From: an uncultured Oscillospiraceae bacterium
GTDB lineage: Bacteria; Bacillota; Clostridia; Oscillospirales; Ruminococcaceae
Direction of reading: 5' to 3'
Length of the DNA: 64,000 nucleotides
NCBI GenBank assembly: GCA_949745795.1
Contig: CATKAZ010000096.1
Coordinates: 34,006-98,005 of the forward strand
Positions within the stretch are counted from its first letter, which is position 1. Each line of letters opens with the position of its first letter. The notes under the pieces were generated by a model. It had not been told where the DNA came from and did no database searches. It saw only the letters and a list, made by a program, of their open reading frames with translations. Made by a program: the position numbers and the translations under genes. Below, one piece after another: positions 7,745-15,457 of this stretch.

Positions 7745-7921
7745 TTATTTTTTGTCCTGTGACATAAGTAAATGAATGCCTTGCCTAATGGCTTCTGCTT
7801 TTGTGATGTTATTTTTTTCACAGTACTCTAATAATTGCTTATGCATTTCGTCATTAAGCCTTACTTTGACGTCATTTACTTTTGGACTGTCAGTAGGTCT
7901 GCCCATTTTTTTGGAACGCAT
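7745..7921 (-). CDS. Ribbon-helix-helix repressor, paralogue 3 (58 aa)
   Basis: A 58-residue protein (MRSKKMGRPTDSPKVNDVKV at the start) with strand VKVRLND and helices ending KAEAIRQGIHLLM. ATG 7921 follows the ribosome site GTGAGGTGATAAT, part of an untranslated leader AAAGTGAGGTG identical in all three paralogues. The DNA-contacting strand differs most among the three, in step with the different operator repeats upstream. It is divergent from small RNA 3. It reads into the repressor 2 promoter region with no terminator seen between, so some read-through is possible. Confidence 0.75.
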   Translation of the reverse strand: MRSKKMGRPTDSPKVNDVKVRLNDEMHKQLLEYCEKNNITKAEAIRQGIHLLMSQDKK

Positions 7922-7938
7922 ATTATCACCTCACTTTA

Positions 7939-7980
7939 GAGTTCCAAATATATTATATACTATTGAGTTCCATAAGTCAA
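7939..7980 (-). promoter_or_regulatory. Promoter and direct-repeat operator of repressor 3
   Basis: Minus strand TTGACT (7975-7980), 17-bp spacer, TATAAT (7952-7957). TGGAACTC occurs twice in the same orientation (plus-strand positions 7965-7972 and 7939-7946), 26 bp apart, on either side of the -10 box. The repeat sequence differs from that of repressor 1 although the layout is the same. Confidence 0.7.
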
Positions 7981-8009
7981 TACTTTTTAAAAATTTTTTA
8001 TTTTACCTA

Positions 8010-8038
8010 TTGACATTTTATGGTATTAATGATATAAT
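8010..8038 (+). promoter_or_regulatory. Promoter of small RNA unit 3
   Basis: TTGACA at 8010-8015, 17-bp spacer, TATAAT at 8033-8038; perfect consensus. It is back to back with the repressor 3 promoter. Confidence 0.75.
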
Positions 8039-8043
8039 AAAAC

Positions 8044-8125
8044 TACGGAAAATATTTTTTGATTTTGCCTTCCTTATAGGCGATAGTAACGCTCTGTTTA
8101 ACAGCAGGGCGTTACTGCTATTTAA
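8044..8125 (+). ncRNA. Candidate small RNA 3 (diverged copy)
   Basis: Third promoter-terminator unit. The 5' part differs from units 1 and 2, but the 3' hairpin keeps the core: AGTAACGC (8085-8092) pairs with GCGTTACT (8109-8116), with CTG/CAG inside. The T run is weak, and a second hairpin at 8162-8187 may be the real end. No coding frame with a ribosome site is seen. Confidence 0.45.
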
Positions 8126-8161
8126 TTGAGTTAATATTGATTTTTATGTCTTGACATTTTT

Positions 8162-8190
8162 AACGGTAATGCAAATGCGTTGCCGTTTTT
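8162..8190 (+). terminator. Intrinsic terminator related to the small-RNA hairpins
   Basis: AACGGTAATGC (8162-8172), loop AAAT, GCGTTGCCGTT (8177-8187), then a T run. The arm is nearly the AACGGTAACGC arm of units 1 and 2. A TTGACA at 8151-8156 lies just upstream without a matching -10 box, so this may be the remnant of a fourth unit or a backup terminator for unit 3. Confidence 0.65.
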
Positions 8191-8261
8191 ACTTTTATCT
8201 GCAATAATTTCTCATAATATAGAAAGCATTTTCATATAAATTTATTATATGGAGGTGTATT

Positions 8262-8579
8262 ATGGAAGAATTAAAAACTGAAACAGCAGCGGAAAATTCT
8301 CAAGATACAGCGGATAGTTCGCAAGAACCTGTTGATTTAATTGAAATGGTAAGAGCAAAGCACAGTGAAGGAGCTGTGCATACCTCAGAACGCATGAGCG
8401 ACGTATTGTTTATGCAGTTGATTTTATGTGTCCTTTTAGTACTGGTATTTGCGGTTATTAAAATGATTGAGGCCGATACGACTGAATGGTTTGTGTCTGA
8501 ATTTAAAAGTATGACCAACGGCGCAGCGGAAGAGTTTATAAAACAAGCAGTCAGTAAGGCAGTGCAGTACATAAAATGA
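8262..8579 (+). CDS. Small single-pass membrane protein, possible truncated SpoIVFA-like partner
   Basis: A 105-residue protein with an acidic/polar N-terminal half, one transmembrane segment at about 47-67 (MQLILCVLLVLVFAVIKMI) and a short exterior tail. A GGAGGTG site precedes ATG 8262. Its stop overlaps the start of the M50 protease gene by ATGA, so the two are translationally coupled. In Bacillus the M50 protease SpoIVFB is preceded by SpoIVFA, a one-pass protein with an external M23 domain. Here the M23 domain is absent, so the SpoIVFA relationship is inferred from context and topology only. Confidence 0.5.
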   Translation: MEELKTETAAENSQDTADSSQEPVDLIEMVRAKHSEGAVHTSERMSDVLFMQLILCVLLVLVFAVIKMIEADTTEWFVSEFKSMTNGAAEEFIKQAVSKAVQYIK

Positions 8580-9136
8580 TTAATATACGTATTGCCGGAA
8601 TGAAAATCTCTTTTGAATTCGGATTTTTTGCAGTTGCGGCAGTTTTTTGTCTGCTGGACGCTCCGGAATTGGCTTTGACTGCGCTATGTGCTTGTGTTAT
8701 TCATGAGATCGGACACTGTGCCGCCGCAGTTATTTCGGATATAAAAGTAGAACAGCTTGTGTTTTGGGCAGGGGGAGTAAGAATGATTTCATCTTCACTG
8801 CTGAAACCCACATATTCTGAAATTTTTGTTCTTTTTGCCGGACCGTTTTTTAATTTTGGGGCAGCTTTGTTTTTTTATATTACCGGTGCGGACTGGGCAT
8901 TTTCAGTAAATTTGATATTAGGTTTGTTTAATCTTCTTCCGTTTTCAAATTTGGACGGGGGAGCGGTACTTAGAAAAATTCTTGAGCATTATGAATTGAA
9001 CAGCAGTTTAATTATGAGGGCAATAGCAATAATATCTGCCGCTGTTATAATTGCATTTTTTTATACTTTTAAGACAAACAATATAACAGGTTATATTACT
9101 GTTATTCTTTTGACGGTTTATGAATTCTGCTATTGA
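8576..9136 (+). CDS. M50-family intramembrane metalloprotease (SpoIVFB-like)
   Basis: A 186-residue polytopic membrane protein with the zinc motif HEIGH at about residue 44 and the distal NLLPFSNLDGG motif that supplies the third ligand (Asp). These define site-2 proteases, including SpoIVFB that cleaves pro-sigma-K. The small size matches SpoIVFB-type proteins without a PDZ domain. It is coupled to the membrane protein at 8262 and lies before the radical SAM pair, an order I recall from Clostridia. Whether the substrate is pro-sigma-K is not shown by the sequence. Confidence 0.8.
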   Translation: MINIRIAGMKISFEFGFFAVAAVFCLLDAPELALTALCACVIHEIGHCAAAVISDIKVEQLVFWAGGVRMISSSLLKPTYSEIFVLFAGPFFNFGAALFFYITGADWAFSVNLILGLFNLLPFSNLDGGAVLRKILEHYELNSSLIMRAIAIISAAVIIAFFYTFKTNNITGYITVILLTVYEFCY

Positions 9137-9196
9137 TTCTTATTCTGTTTTATAGTACAATATGAATATAACATAAATTTGAAAAGGAATATAAAA

Positions 9197-11038
9197 ATGC
9201 TGAGAGAAAAAATTGAAAGGTTTTTGCTGGACGTGCAGAAGCCTGCAAGATATATAGGCGGTGAGCCGGGAAGTGTTATAAAGGATAAAGAAAAAGTCAG
9301 CGTACGCTTTGCTTTTTGTTTTCCCGATTCCTATGACATAGGCATGTCTCATTTGGGAATGAAAATACTTTATTCGCTTACCAATCAGAGAGAAGATTAC
9401 TGGTGCGAGAGAGTATTTGCTCCCGGAACTGATTTTGAAGAAATTATGCGCAGGGAAAATATACCTCTTTATGCGCTGGAAAGTCTTGATCCTGTGAAGG
9501 ACTTTGATTTTATCGGATTTACTATGCAGTACGAGCTTTCTTATACGAATGTGCTGAACATGCTTGATTTGGCAGGTATTCCTGTATTTGCAAAGGACAG
9601 AGGTAACGAACTTTTTAATATTGTAGTTGCCGGAGGTCCTTGCGTGTGCAATCCCGAACCGCTGGCAGATTTTTTTGATCTGTTTATTTTGGGTGAGGGA
9701 GAAGAAGTAAATCTTGAACTTATGGATTTATATAAAGAGATGAAGAGTAAGGGAGCCTCCAAAAAAGAATTTTTAAGAAAAGCCGCAGATATTCAGGGGA
9801 TTTATGTTCCGTCGCTTTACGATGTCAGTTATAATGAAGACGGTACAGTCTGCCGCATTGCTCCTCTTGACGGCGTTTCTCCGGCAGTTAAAAAGCGTAT
9901 TATTGACGATTTTGATAAGGTTTTCTATCCGGAGGAGTTTGTAGTTCCGTTTACTGATATTGTCCACAACCGTGCGTCTGTAGAGGTTCTTAGGGGCTGT
10001 ATAAGAGGGTGCAGATTCTGTCAGGCAGGATTTTTATATCGGCCGTTTAGAGAAAAATCAGCGGAAACAGTATGCGGACAGGCAAAAGCGCTATGTGAAA
10101 ATACCGGATATGAGGAGTTATCCTTAGCGTCGCTGAGCACTTCCGATCACTCTGAAATTGCAGATATTCTAAGCGGATTAATACCGTATACGGAAAAGGA
10201 ACATGTAAATTTATCGTTGCCGTCTTTGAGGGTTGATAACTTTTCAAAGGAGCTTATGGACGAAATCAAAAAGGTACGCAAAAGCGGATTAACCTTTGCT
10301 CCCGAAGCAGGCACTCAGCGTCTGAGAGATGTTATAAACAAAAATGTTACAGAAGATGAAGTTATGAGAACCTGCCGTACTGCATTCGAGGGCGGATATA
10401 CAAACGTAAAGCTTTATTTTATGATGGGACTCCCAACTGAAACAGATGAGGACATTAAAGGTATTATTGAACTGGCACAAAGGGTAGTGGATCTTTTTTA
10501 TTCGATTTCGGGCAGACCGAAGGGAAAAGGCGTTCAGGTTTCGATAAGTACTGCAACGTTTGTGCCTAAGCCGTTTACGCCCTTTGAGTTTGAACCTCAG
10601 GCAACAAGGGAAGAAATAATGCATAAACAGCAGGTTTTAATGGACAGTATTTCTTCTAAAAAAATAAAGGCAAGCTGGCATGATCCGTCTACGAGTATTC
10701 TTGAGGCTGTACTGGCAAGAGGCGACAGACGACTTGGACAGGTCATTTATAAGTCGTGGCAGAAGGGCAGTAAATTTGACAGCTGGGGAGAGCATTTTAA
10801 TTTTGAAAACTGGAGCCAAGCCTTTGACGAATGCGGATTGACAATGGAATTTTATGCAAGCCGTAAAAGGGAATATGATGAAGTGATGCCATGGGATCAT
10901 CTTGATTATTATATATCAAAGGAATTTCTGGTCAGGGAAAATAAAAAAGCGAGAGCTGCTCAGACTACCGAACATTGCAGAAATAATTGTTCGGCGTGCG
11001 GAGTAAGCCGGGAAATCGGGAGGGCTTGTTTTGAATAA
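9197..11038 (+). CDS. TIGR03960-type B12-binding-domain radical SAM protein
   Basis: A 613-residue protein with an N-terminal B12-binding-like domain and a radical SAM core with CIRGCRFCQ (C-x3-C-x2-C) at about residue 270. The C-terminus carries a further Cys set, CRNNCSACG. ATG 9197 is chosen over an in-frame TTG at 9179, which precedes the AAAAGGAA ribosome site at 9182-9189. It is followed with an 8-base overlap by its usual partner (DUF2344). The pair is widespread in Clostridia upstream of ribosomal protein genes; the modification it carries out is not established. Confidence 0.85.
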   Translation: MLREKIERFLLDVQKPARYIGGEPGSVIKDKEKVSVRFAFCFPDSYDIGMSHLGMKILYSLTNQREDYWCERVFAPGTDFEEIMRRENIPLYALESLDPVKDFDFIGFTMQYELSYTNVLNMLDLAGIPVFAKDRGNELFNIVVAGGPCVCNPEPLADFFDLFILGEGEEVNLELMDLYKEMKSKGASKKEFLRKAADIQGIYVPSLYDVSYNEDGTVCRIAPLDGVSPAVKKRIIDDFDKVFYPEEFVVPFTDIVHNRASVEVLRGCIRGCRFCQAGFLYRPFREKSAETVCGQAKALCENTGYEELSLASLSTSDHSEIADILSGLIPYTEKEHVNLSLPSLRVDNFSKELMDEIKKVRKSGLTFAPEAGTQRLRDVINKNVTEDEVMRTCRTAFEGGYTNVKLYFMMGLPTETDEDIKGIIELAQRVVDLFYSISGRPKGKGVQVSISTATFVPKPFTPFEFEPQATREEIMHKQQVLMDSISSKKIKASWHDPSTSILEAVLARGDRRLGQVIYKSWQKGSKFDSWGEHFNFENWSQAFDECGLTMEFYASRKREYDEVMPWDHLDYYISKEFLVRENKKARAAQTTEHCRNNCSACGVSREIGRACFE

Positions 11039-11684
11039 AGTAAGAGCAGTATTTGAAAAAAAGGGACGTGCCAAATATATTTCTCATCTTGACTTGAATC
11101 GCTGTATGCAGAGAACCTTCAAACGCTCAGGACTTCCCGTGTGGTATACGGAAGGCTTTAATCCGCATATTTATATAATGTTTGCTCTGCCGCTCTCATT
11201 GGGCTATGAAAGCTCTGTTGAAATAATGGATTTTAATTTGACGGAGGAAGTACCCTTTGATGTAATAAAAGAAACGCTTAACAGGGTTATGCCCGAAGGA
11301 ATAAAAATTGTAAAAGTTTATACCCCCGAAACAAAGCATACCGCTATAAAATACTCAGACTTTAAAATTGTATTCAAGGGCAGCGGAAAGCTTTTGCAGT
11401 CAGAATTTGAACGCTTTATGGAACAGGAGCAAATAAATACAGTTAAGAAAACCAAGCGAAAAGGTGAAAAGCTTATAGATTTAAAACCGGATATAAAAAT
11501 TATATCCGAAGAATGTCAGGAAGATAGATTTAAACTTGTTTTGAGACTTCCGGCAGGAACGGAAAAAAATATCAATCCGTCTTTGGTTACCGATCTGTTT
11601 GTTCCGTTTTGCAGTAACGGCTCTGAGGTTGAATCAGTGGAACGAATGCTAGTGATTTCTGAAAAAAATGAAGAATTTTTATAA
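11031..11684 (+). CDS. TIGR03936 / DUF2344 protein, partner of the radical SAM enzyme
   Basis: A 217-residue cytoplasmic protein beginning NKVRAVFEKKGRAKYISHLD, the conserved DUF2344 start. TTG 11031 with a GGGAGGG ribosome site inside the upstream gene, which it overlaps by 8 bases, indicates tight coupling. In many genomes this domain is fused to, or adjacent to, the TIGR03960 radical SAM protein, so the two probably act on the same RNA or protein. No catalytic motif is evident. Confidence 0.82.
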   Translation: MNKVRAVFEKKGRAKYISHLDLNRCMQRTFKRSGLPVWYTEGFNPHIYIMFALPLSLGYESSVEIMDFNLTEEVPFDVIKETLNRVMPEGIKIVKVYTPETKHTAIKYSDFKIVFKGSGKLLQSEFERFMEQEQINTVKKTKRKGEKLIDLKPDIKIISEECQEDRFKLVLRLPAGTEKNINPSLVTDLFVPFCSNGSEVESVERMLVISEKNEEFL

Positions 11685-11691
11685 AAAGGTC

Positions 11692-11720
11692 TTGCAATTT
11701 ATTTACTTTTATGGTATGAT
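11692..11720 (+). promoter_or_regulatory. Promoter of rplS
   Basis: TTGCAA at 11692-11697, 17-bp spacer, TATGAT at 11715-11720. It gives a leader of about 140 nt before the rplS start. Confidence 0.65.
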
Positions 11721-11726
11721 AGTAAA

Positions 11727-11866
11727 GCATTTAAAATCCGCAGGCAATATGCTGTGCGAGAGTTTATGCCATTAAATGACATTAAACAGGGCAGTCCGCT
11801 GCCGCAGAGATTTATGCGGTCTCATAAAATGCGGTAAGAATGCCGGAAATCAGGAGGAAAAAAGCA
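11727..11866 (+). promoter_or_regulatory. Structured rplS 5' leader, possible L19 autoregulatory element
   Basis: The untranslated leader contains several complementary tracts, for example TCCGC/GCGGT and CGCAGAGATTTATGCG. Firmicutes rplS genes often have an L19 leader RNA bound by ribosomal protein L19. I infer this class from position and length; I could not fold it or match the consensus. An AGGAGG ribosome site lies at 11852-11857. Confidence 0.35.
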
Positions 11867-12211
11867 ATGAACGCATTAGAAATTATCAGCAATTCCAGCA
11901 TTAAGGCTGAAGCACCGAAGTTCTCAGTCGGCGATACTGTTAAGGTACATGTAAAAATCAAGGAAGGCGATAAGAGCCGTATTCAGGTTTTTGAGGGTAC
12001 TGTTATTGCCAAGAAGCACGGCGGTGTAAGCGAAACATTTACTGTAAGACGTGTTGCTCACGGCTGCGGAATTGAAAGAGTATTCCCTCTTCACTCACCT
12101 GTGGTAGATAAGGTTGAAGTTGTAAGACACGGTAAGGTTCGCAGAGCTAAGCTTTATTATCTTCGTGATAGAGTTGGTAAGGCAGCTAAGGTTAAGGAAT
12201 TTATTAAGTAA
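11867..12211 (+). CDS. rplS: 50S ribosomal protein L19
   Basis: A 114-residue ribosomal protein with the L19 signatures [21 protein letters not shown] early and [20 protein letters not shown] mid-protein, ending in the basic [19 protein letters not shown] 11867 follows AGGAGG at ideal distance and gives the family's usual length; the in-frame ATG at 11840 would add nine residues and lies before the ribosome site. It is transcribed from its own promoter and ends in a strong terminator. Confidence 0.96.
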   Translation: MNALEIISNSSIKAEAPKFSVGDTVKVHVKIKEGDKSRIQVFEGTVIAKKHGGVSETFTVRRVAHGCGIERVFPLHSPVVDKVEVVRHGKVRRAKLYYLRDRVGKAAKVKEFIK

Positions 12212-12222
12212 GATAAGGCAGT

Positions 12223-12286
12223 CTCCGGCAGATAAGTCTGCCGGAAGGCATTGTGCCTTCATGAGGGACGTTAAAGTCCCTTTTTT
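12223..12286 (+). terminator. rplS terminator with two preceding hairpins
   Basis: The final hairpin AGGGAC-GTTAAA-GTCCCT (12264-12281) with a six-T run is a standard intrinsic terminator. Two further perfect hairpins precede it: TCCGGCAGATAAGTCTGCCGGA (12223-12244, loop in the middle) and AAGGCATTGTGCCTT (12245-12259). Confidence 0.8.
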
Positions 12287-12350
12287 GCTACTAGGGAATA
12301 CTAAGTGTAAATTTCAGTCTTAATTAATTTATGAAATCGAGGACAAAATA

Positions 12351-12977
12351 ATGGAAGAGCAGCAGATCATAGAAAATGCAGAGGAAAATGCAGAAGAAAA
12401 AAAGGCCAAAAGCTTCAGTGATTTTATGGAGGTTTGCGAATCGGTTATAATTTCTGTTTTTGTAGTTTTATTATTGTTTACTTTTATTGCAAGACCGGTG
12501 ACAGTTGACGGAAGGTCCATGGTTCCTACTTTGAATGATACTGATAAGCTTATTATGACTACCTTTTTTTACACTCCGAAGGTTGGGGATATTGTTATTA
12601 TAGAAAATAAGCATGCTTATTTTTATAAAGAGGGAACAACTGACATTGTAGAGGGCAGCAGTCTGAATAAACGTCTTGTTAAAAGAGTTATTGCTGTCGG
12701 CGGTCAGACTGTCGATATTAATTTTAACAGCGGTGAAGTTATTGTTGACGGAGAAGTGCTGAAAGAAAACTATATTAGCGAACCAACATTTCTTGATCCG
12801 GGAGCGTTTACATATCCTTTAACAGTTCCGGAAGGTTATGTTTTCGTTATGGGTGACAATAGAAATAATTCTACTGACAGCCGTGACGAACATGTTGGAT
12901 TTGTCAAAGAAGACGATGTTATAGGTAAGGCTTGGCTGCGGTTCTATCCTTTTGAAAAATTTTCTGTACTGGATTGA
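12351..12977 (+). CDS. lepB: Type I signal peptidase
   Basis: A 208-residue single-pass membrane serine protease that removes Sec signal peptides. One transmembrane helix at about 31-47 is followed by the catalytic serine motif GRSMVPTL (S56), the lysine motif VKRVIAVGG (K111) and the conserved GDNRNNSTDSR box. Length and topology match the short Gram-positive SipS class. A second signal peptidase gene follows after 22 bases, so both are probably in one operon with rbgA and rnhB. Confidence 0.92.
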   Translation: MEEQQIIENAEENAEEKKAKSFSDFMEVCESVIISVFVVLLLFTFIARPVTVDGRSMVPTLNDTDKLIMTTFFYTPKVGDIVIIENKHAYFYKEGTTDIVEGSSLNKRLVKRVIAVGGQTVDINFNSGEVIVDGEVLKENYISEPTFLDPGAFTYPLTVPEGYVFVMGDNRNNSTDSRDEHVGFVKEDDVIGKAWLRFYPFEKFSVLD

Positions 12978-12999
12978 TGGAAATTAAGGAGTACATGAC

Positions 13000-13965
13000 T
13001 TGGAAAAGCAAAATATTACAAAGGAGAAACGTGAGGCGCTTATTGACAGTATTCTTGCGGAAACTAAAACCGGAACTTACAAGCCTAAAAGTACAGTATC
13101 AGTGCAGACTGTGAGAAAACCGGAAGCTGTAAATAAATCTGATGAGAACCAGATTGTGGAATTGAACGGACTGGCGGCTGAGTCTACAGCCAAAGCTCCG
13201 ACAGCCGCAGCAGAAATGCAGGAAGAAAATAGGATCGTTGAATCAAGCCGTATTACTGCTGAAAAGATCGAAATGATCAGACGTAAAAAGCTTGAAGCAC
13301 AGAAGGCGGAAAAACTTAGAACAGAAATAACCCCATTAAATGCTTTAGAATCGGAAGAAAAAGCCGATTTGATTGAACGCCGTAAAAAATCCGTTTCATC
13401 TGTGATTTATGATATAGTCGATATAGCAGAATGGGTTATTACGGTTTCGTTTATAATTATTCTTTTGTTTACTTATATTTTGGGAATAGCGTCTGTTTCC
13501 GGAGGCTCAATGGAGCCTACTCTGAAAAACGGTGATACGCTTCTTGTAATGAGCGCAGGTTACAGCGCTGAAACCGGAGACATTGTTGTTATAGATGACA
13601 AAAAAGCTAATCTTATCGATGAATCTAACCGTGTTATTGAAAAGGATGGGTTGGGCTGCAAAATAGTAAAAAGAATTATTGCCAAAGGCGGAGATACCAT
13701 AGATATTGATTTTGAAAAGGGTGTCGTTTATGTTAACGGAAAAGCCTTGGAAGAAAATTATATAAACGAACCTACAACAAGGGATGAATTTGCCTTTGAT
13801 TATCCGCTTACTGTTCCGAAGGGATATGTGTTTGTTATGGGAGACAACAGAAATATTTCCAAGGACAGCCGTCATTCAGATGTGGGACTTGTGTCTGAGG
13901 AAGATATTATCGGAAAGGTTATTCTGAGGATGTATCCGTTTTCAGACTTCGGTACAGTAAAATAA
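13000..13965 (+). CDS. lepB: Type I signal peptidase with long charged N-terminal extension
   Basis: A 321-residue paralogue of the upstream signal peptidase. The catalytic half is standard: transmembrane helix at about 143-163, GGSMEPTL (S170), VKRIIAKGG (K224) and GDNRNISKDSR. About 130 residues of Lys/Glu/Ala-rich sequence precede the membrane segment and would lie in the cytoplasm, whereas the usual enzyme has 10-30 residues there. The start is TTG 13000 with an AAGGAG site 8 bases upstream. The extension shows no known domain; it could recruit a cytoplasmic partner. Confidence 0.9.
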   Translation: MEKQNITKEKREALIDSILAETKTGTYKPKSTVSVQTVRKPEAVNKSDENQIVELNGLAAESTAKAPTAAAEMQEENRIVESSRITAEKIEMIRRKKLEAQKAEKLRTEITPLNALESEEKADLIERRKKSVSSVIYDIVDIAEWVITVSFIIILLFTYILGIASVSGGSMEPTLKNGDTLLVMSAGYSAETGDIVVIDDKKANLIDESNRVIEKDGLGCKIVKRIIAKGGDTIDIDFEKGVVYVNGKALEENYINEPTTRDEFAFDYPLTVPKGYVFVMGDNRNISKDSRHSDVGLVSEEDIIGKVILRMYPFSDFGTVK

Positions 13966-13985
13966 AGAGAAAGGGGAACAGATTT

Positions 13986-14852
13986 ATGGCAGAAATGGGG
14001 AATATTCAGTGGTTTCCCGGTCATATGACAAAAACAAGACGAATGATCCAGTCAAATCTTTCTCTTGTGGACGGCGTTGTGGAAATTCTTGATGCCAGAG
14101 TACCTGAATCAAGCAGAAATCCGGAGATGGACAGACTTGTTAAGGACAAGCCGAGAATGTTTATTTTAAATAAAGCAGATATGGCGGACGATAATGCTAC
14201 CGCAAAATGGATAAATCATTATAAATCAAAAGGATTTACTGTTATAAAATGTAATTGCAAAAACGGCGACGGAATAAAAAGTTTTCTTCCGGCAGTAAGA
14301 AATCAGCTTTTAAAGGAACTGATGGATAAACGCCGTGCAAAAGGTATTGAAGGCGCTCCCTTAAGACTTATGATCGTAGGCATACCAAACGTTGGAAAAT
14401 CGTCTTTTATAAACAGAATGGCGAAATCAAAAAAGGCTAAGGTTGAGGATCGTCCCGGAGTTACCCGTACGAAACAATGGGTAAAGCTTGGGGATAATGT
14501 TGAAATGCTGGATATGCCCGGTGTTTTGTGGCCTAAATTTGAAGATCAGGAAGTTGCAAGAAAACTTGCTTTTACAGGAGCTGTGAAAGATGATATTCTC
14601 GATATTGAAGCCCTTGCTTCACTTCTTCTTGAAAATCTTTCATTACTATATCCGCAGGCTCTTGAAGAACGATATAAAATTGATACGCAGGGAACAGGTT
14701 TTGAATTATTGGAGAATGTGGGAAGAAAAAGAGGTATGTTGATTTCAGGCGGAGAAGTCAATACTGAAAGAGCGGCAATTACTGTTCTAGACGAATTCCG
14801 AAGCGGAAAGCTCGGCAGGCTTACTTTGGAACTTCCGACGGAGGTGCGGTAA
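13986..14852 (+). CDS. rbgA: Ribosome biogenesis GTPase RbgA (YlqF)
   Basis: Circularly permuted GTPase needed for late 50S assembly. N-terminal WFPGHMTKTRRM is the family's landmark. The G4 motif LNKADM comes before G1 GIPNVGKSSF and G3 DMPGVLWPKF, the permuted order. The 288 residues are usual. The stop overlaps the rnhB start (TAATG), so translation is coupled. Signal peptidase-rbgA-rnhB order is the common Firmicutes arrangement downstream of rplS. Confidence 0.95.
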   Translation: MAEMGNIQWFPGHMTKTRRMIQSNLSLVDGVVEILDARVPESSRNPEMDRLVKDKPRMFILNKADMADDNATAKWINHYKSKGFTVIKCNCKNGDGIKSFLPAVRNQLLKELMDKRRAKGIEGAPLRLMIVGIPNVGKSSFINRMAKSKKAKVEDRPGVTRTKQWVKLGDNVEMLDMPGVLWPKFEDQEVARKLAFTGAVKDDILDIEALASLLLENLSLLYPQALEERYKIDTQGTGFELLENVGRKRGMLISGGEVNTERAAITVLDEFRSGKLGRLTLELPTEVR

Positions 14853-15457
14853 TGGACGCTTTGTGGGAATATGATGAGGCAGTCAGAAACAGTGTCGGGG
14901 TGTTTTGCGGCGCTGACGAGGCAGGCAGAGGTCCCCTTGCAGGTGATGTTTATGCAGCGGCAGTAATTTTGAATCCGGATAATTATATAGAAGGTTTAAA
15001 TGACAGTAAAAAGCTTTCCGAAAAGAAGCGTGAAAAGCTTTATGATGAGATTATCGAAAAGGCAGAAGATTACTGTATTGCAAGAGCAACCATTGCGGAA
15101 ATAGAGGAAATCAATATTCTCAACGCCGCCATGCTTGCTATGAAACGTGCTGTTTCAGGACTGACAGTAAAACCGGCACTTGTATTGGCAGACGGCAATA
15201 AAATTCCTGACGTACCATGTGAGGCAAGAGCTGTAGTAAAAGGCGACGGCAATTCGGCGTCCATAGCGGCGGCTTCAATACTTGCTAAGGTTACAAGAGA
15301 CAGATATATGCTTGAAATGGCAGAGAGGTATCCTGAATATGGATTTGAAAAGCATAAGGGGTACGGTACGAAGCTTCACAGGGAAAAAATCCTTGAGCTT
15401 GGTGCTTGCCCTATACATAGACCTTCGTTTTTGAAAAAGATTTATGCTAAAAAATAA
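14852..15457 (+). CDS. rnhB: Ribonuclease HII
   Basis: Removes ribonucleotides and RNA primers from RNA-DNA hybrids. The catalytic DEAGRGPLAGDV motif is near the N-terminus, DSKKLSEKKRE follows, and the later acidic residues are in VLADGNKIP. At 201 residues it is the compact form. The start ATG 14852 overlaps the rbgA stop and its 3' end overlaps yraN by 14 bases. Confidence 0.95.
   Translation: MDALWEYDEAVRNSVGVFCGADEAGRGPLAGDVYAAAVILNPDNYIEGLNDSKKLSEKKREKLYDEIIEKAEDYCIARATIAEIEEINILNAAMLAMKRAVSGLTVKPALVLADGNKIPDVPCEARAVVKGDGNSASIAAASILAKVTRDRYMLEMAERYPEYGFEKHKGYGTKLHREKILELGACPIHRPSFLKKIYAKK

Noticed and set aside
7152-7921. Toxin-antitoxin operons for the ribbon-helix-helix genes
   Set aside because: No toxin-sized reading frame follows or precedes any of the three genes on the same transcript; each is followed by a promoter region or small RNA terminator.
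7776-8129. A plus-strand frame of 117 codons across repressor 3 and small RNA 3
   Set aside because: It is the antisense of repressor 3 and reads through two promoters and an untranslated RNA; no ribosome site precedes it.
8151-8156. TTGACA as the -35 box of the gene at 8262
   Set aside because: No -10 box lies at 16-18 bp, and a terminator hairpin begins 5 bases downstream.
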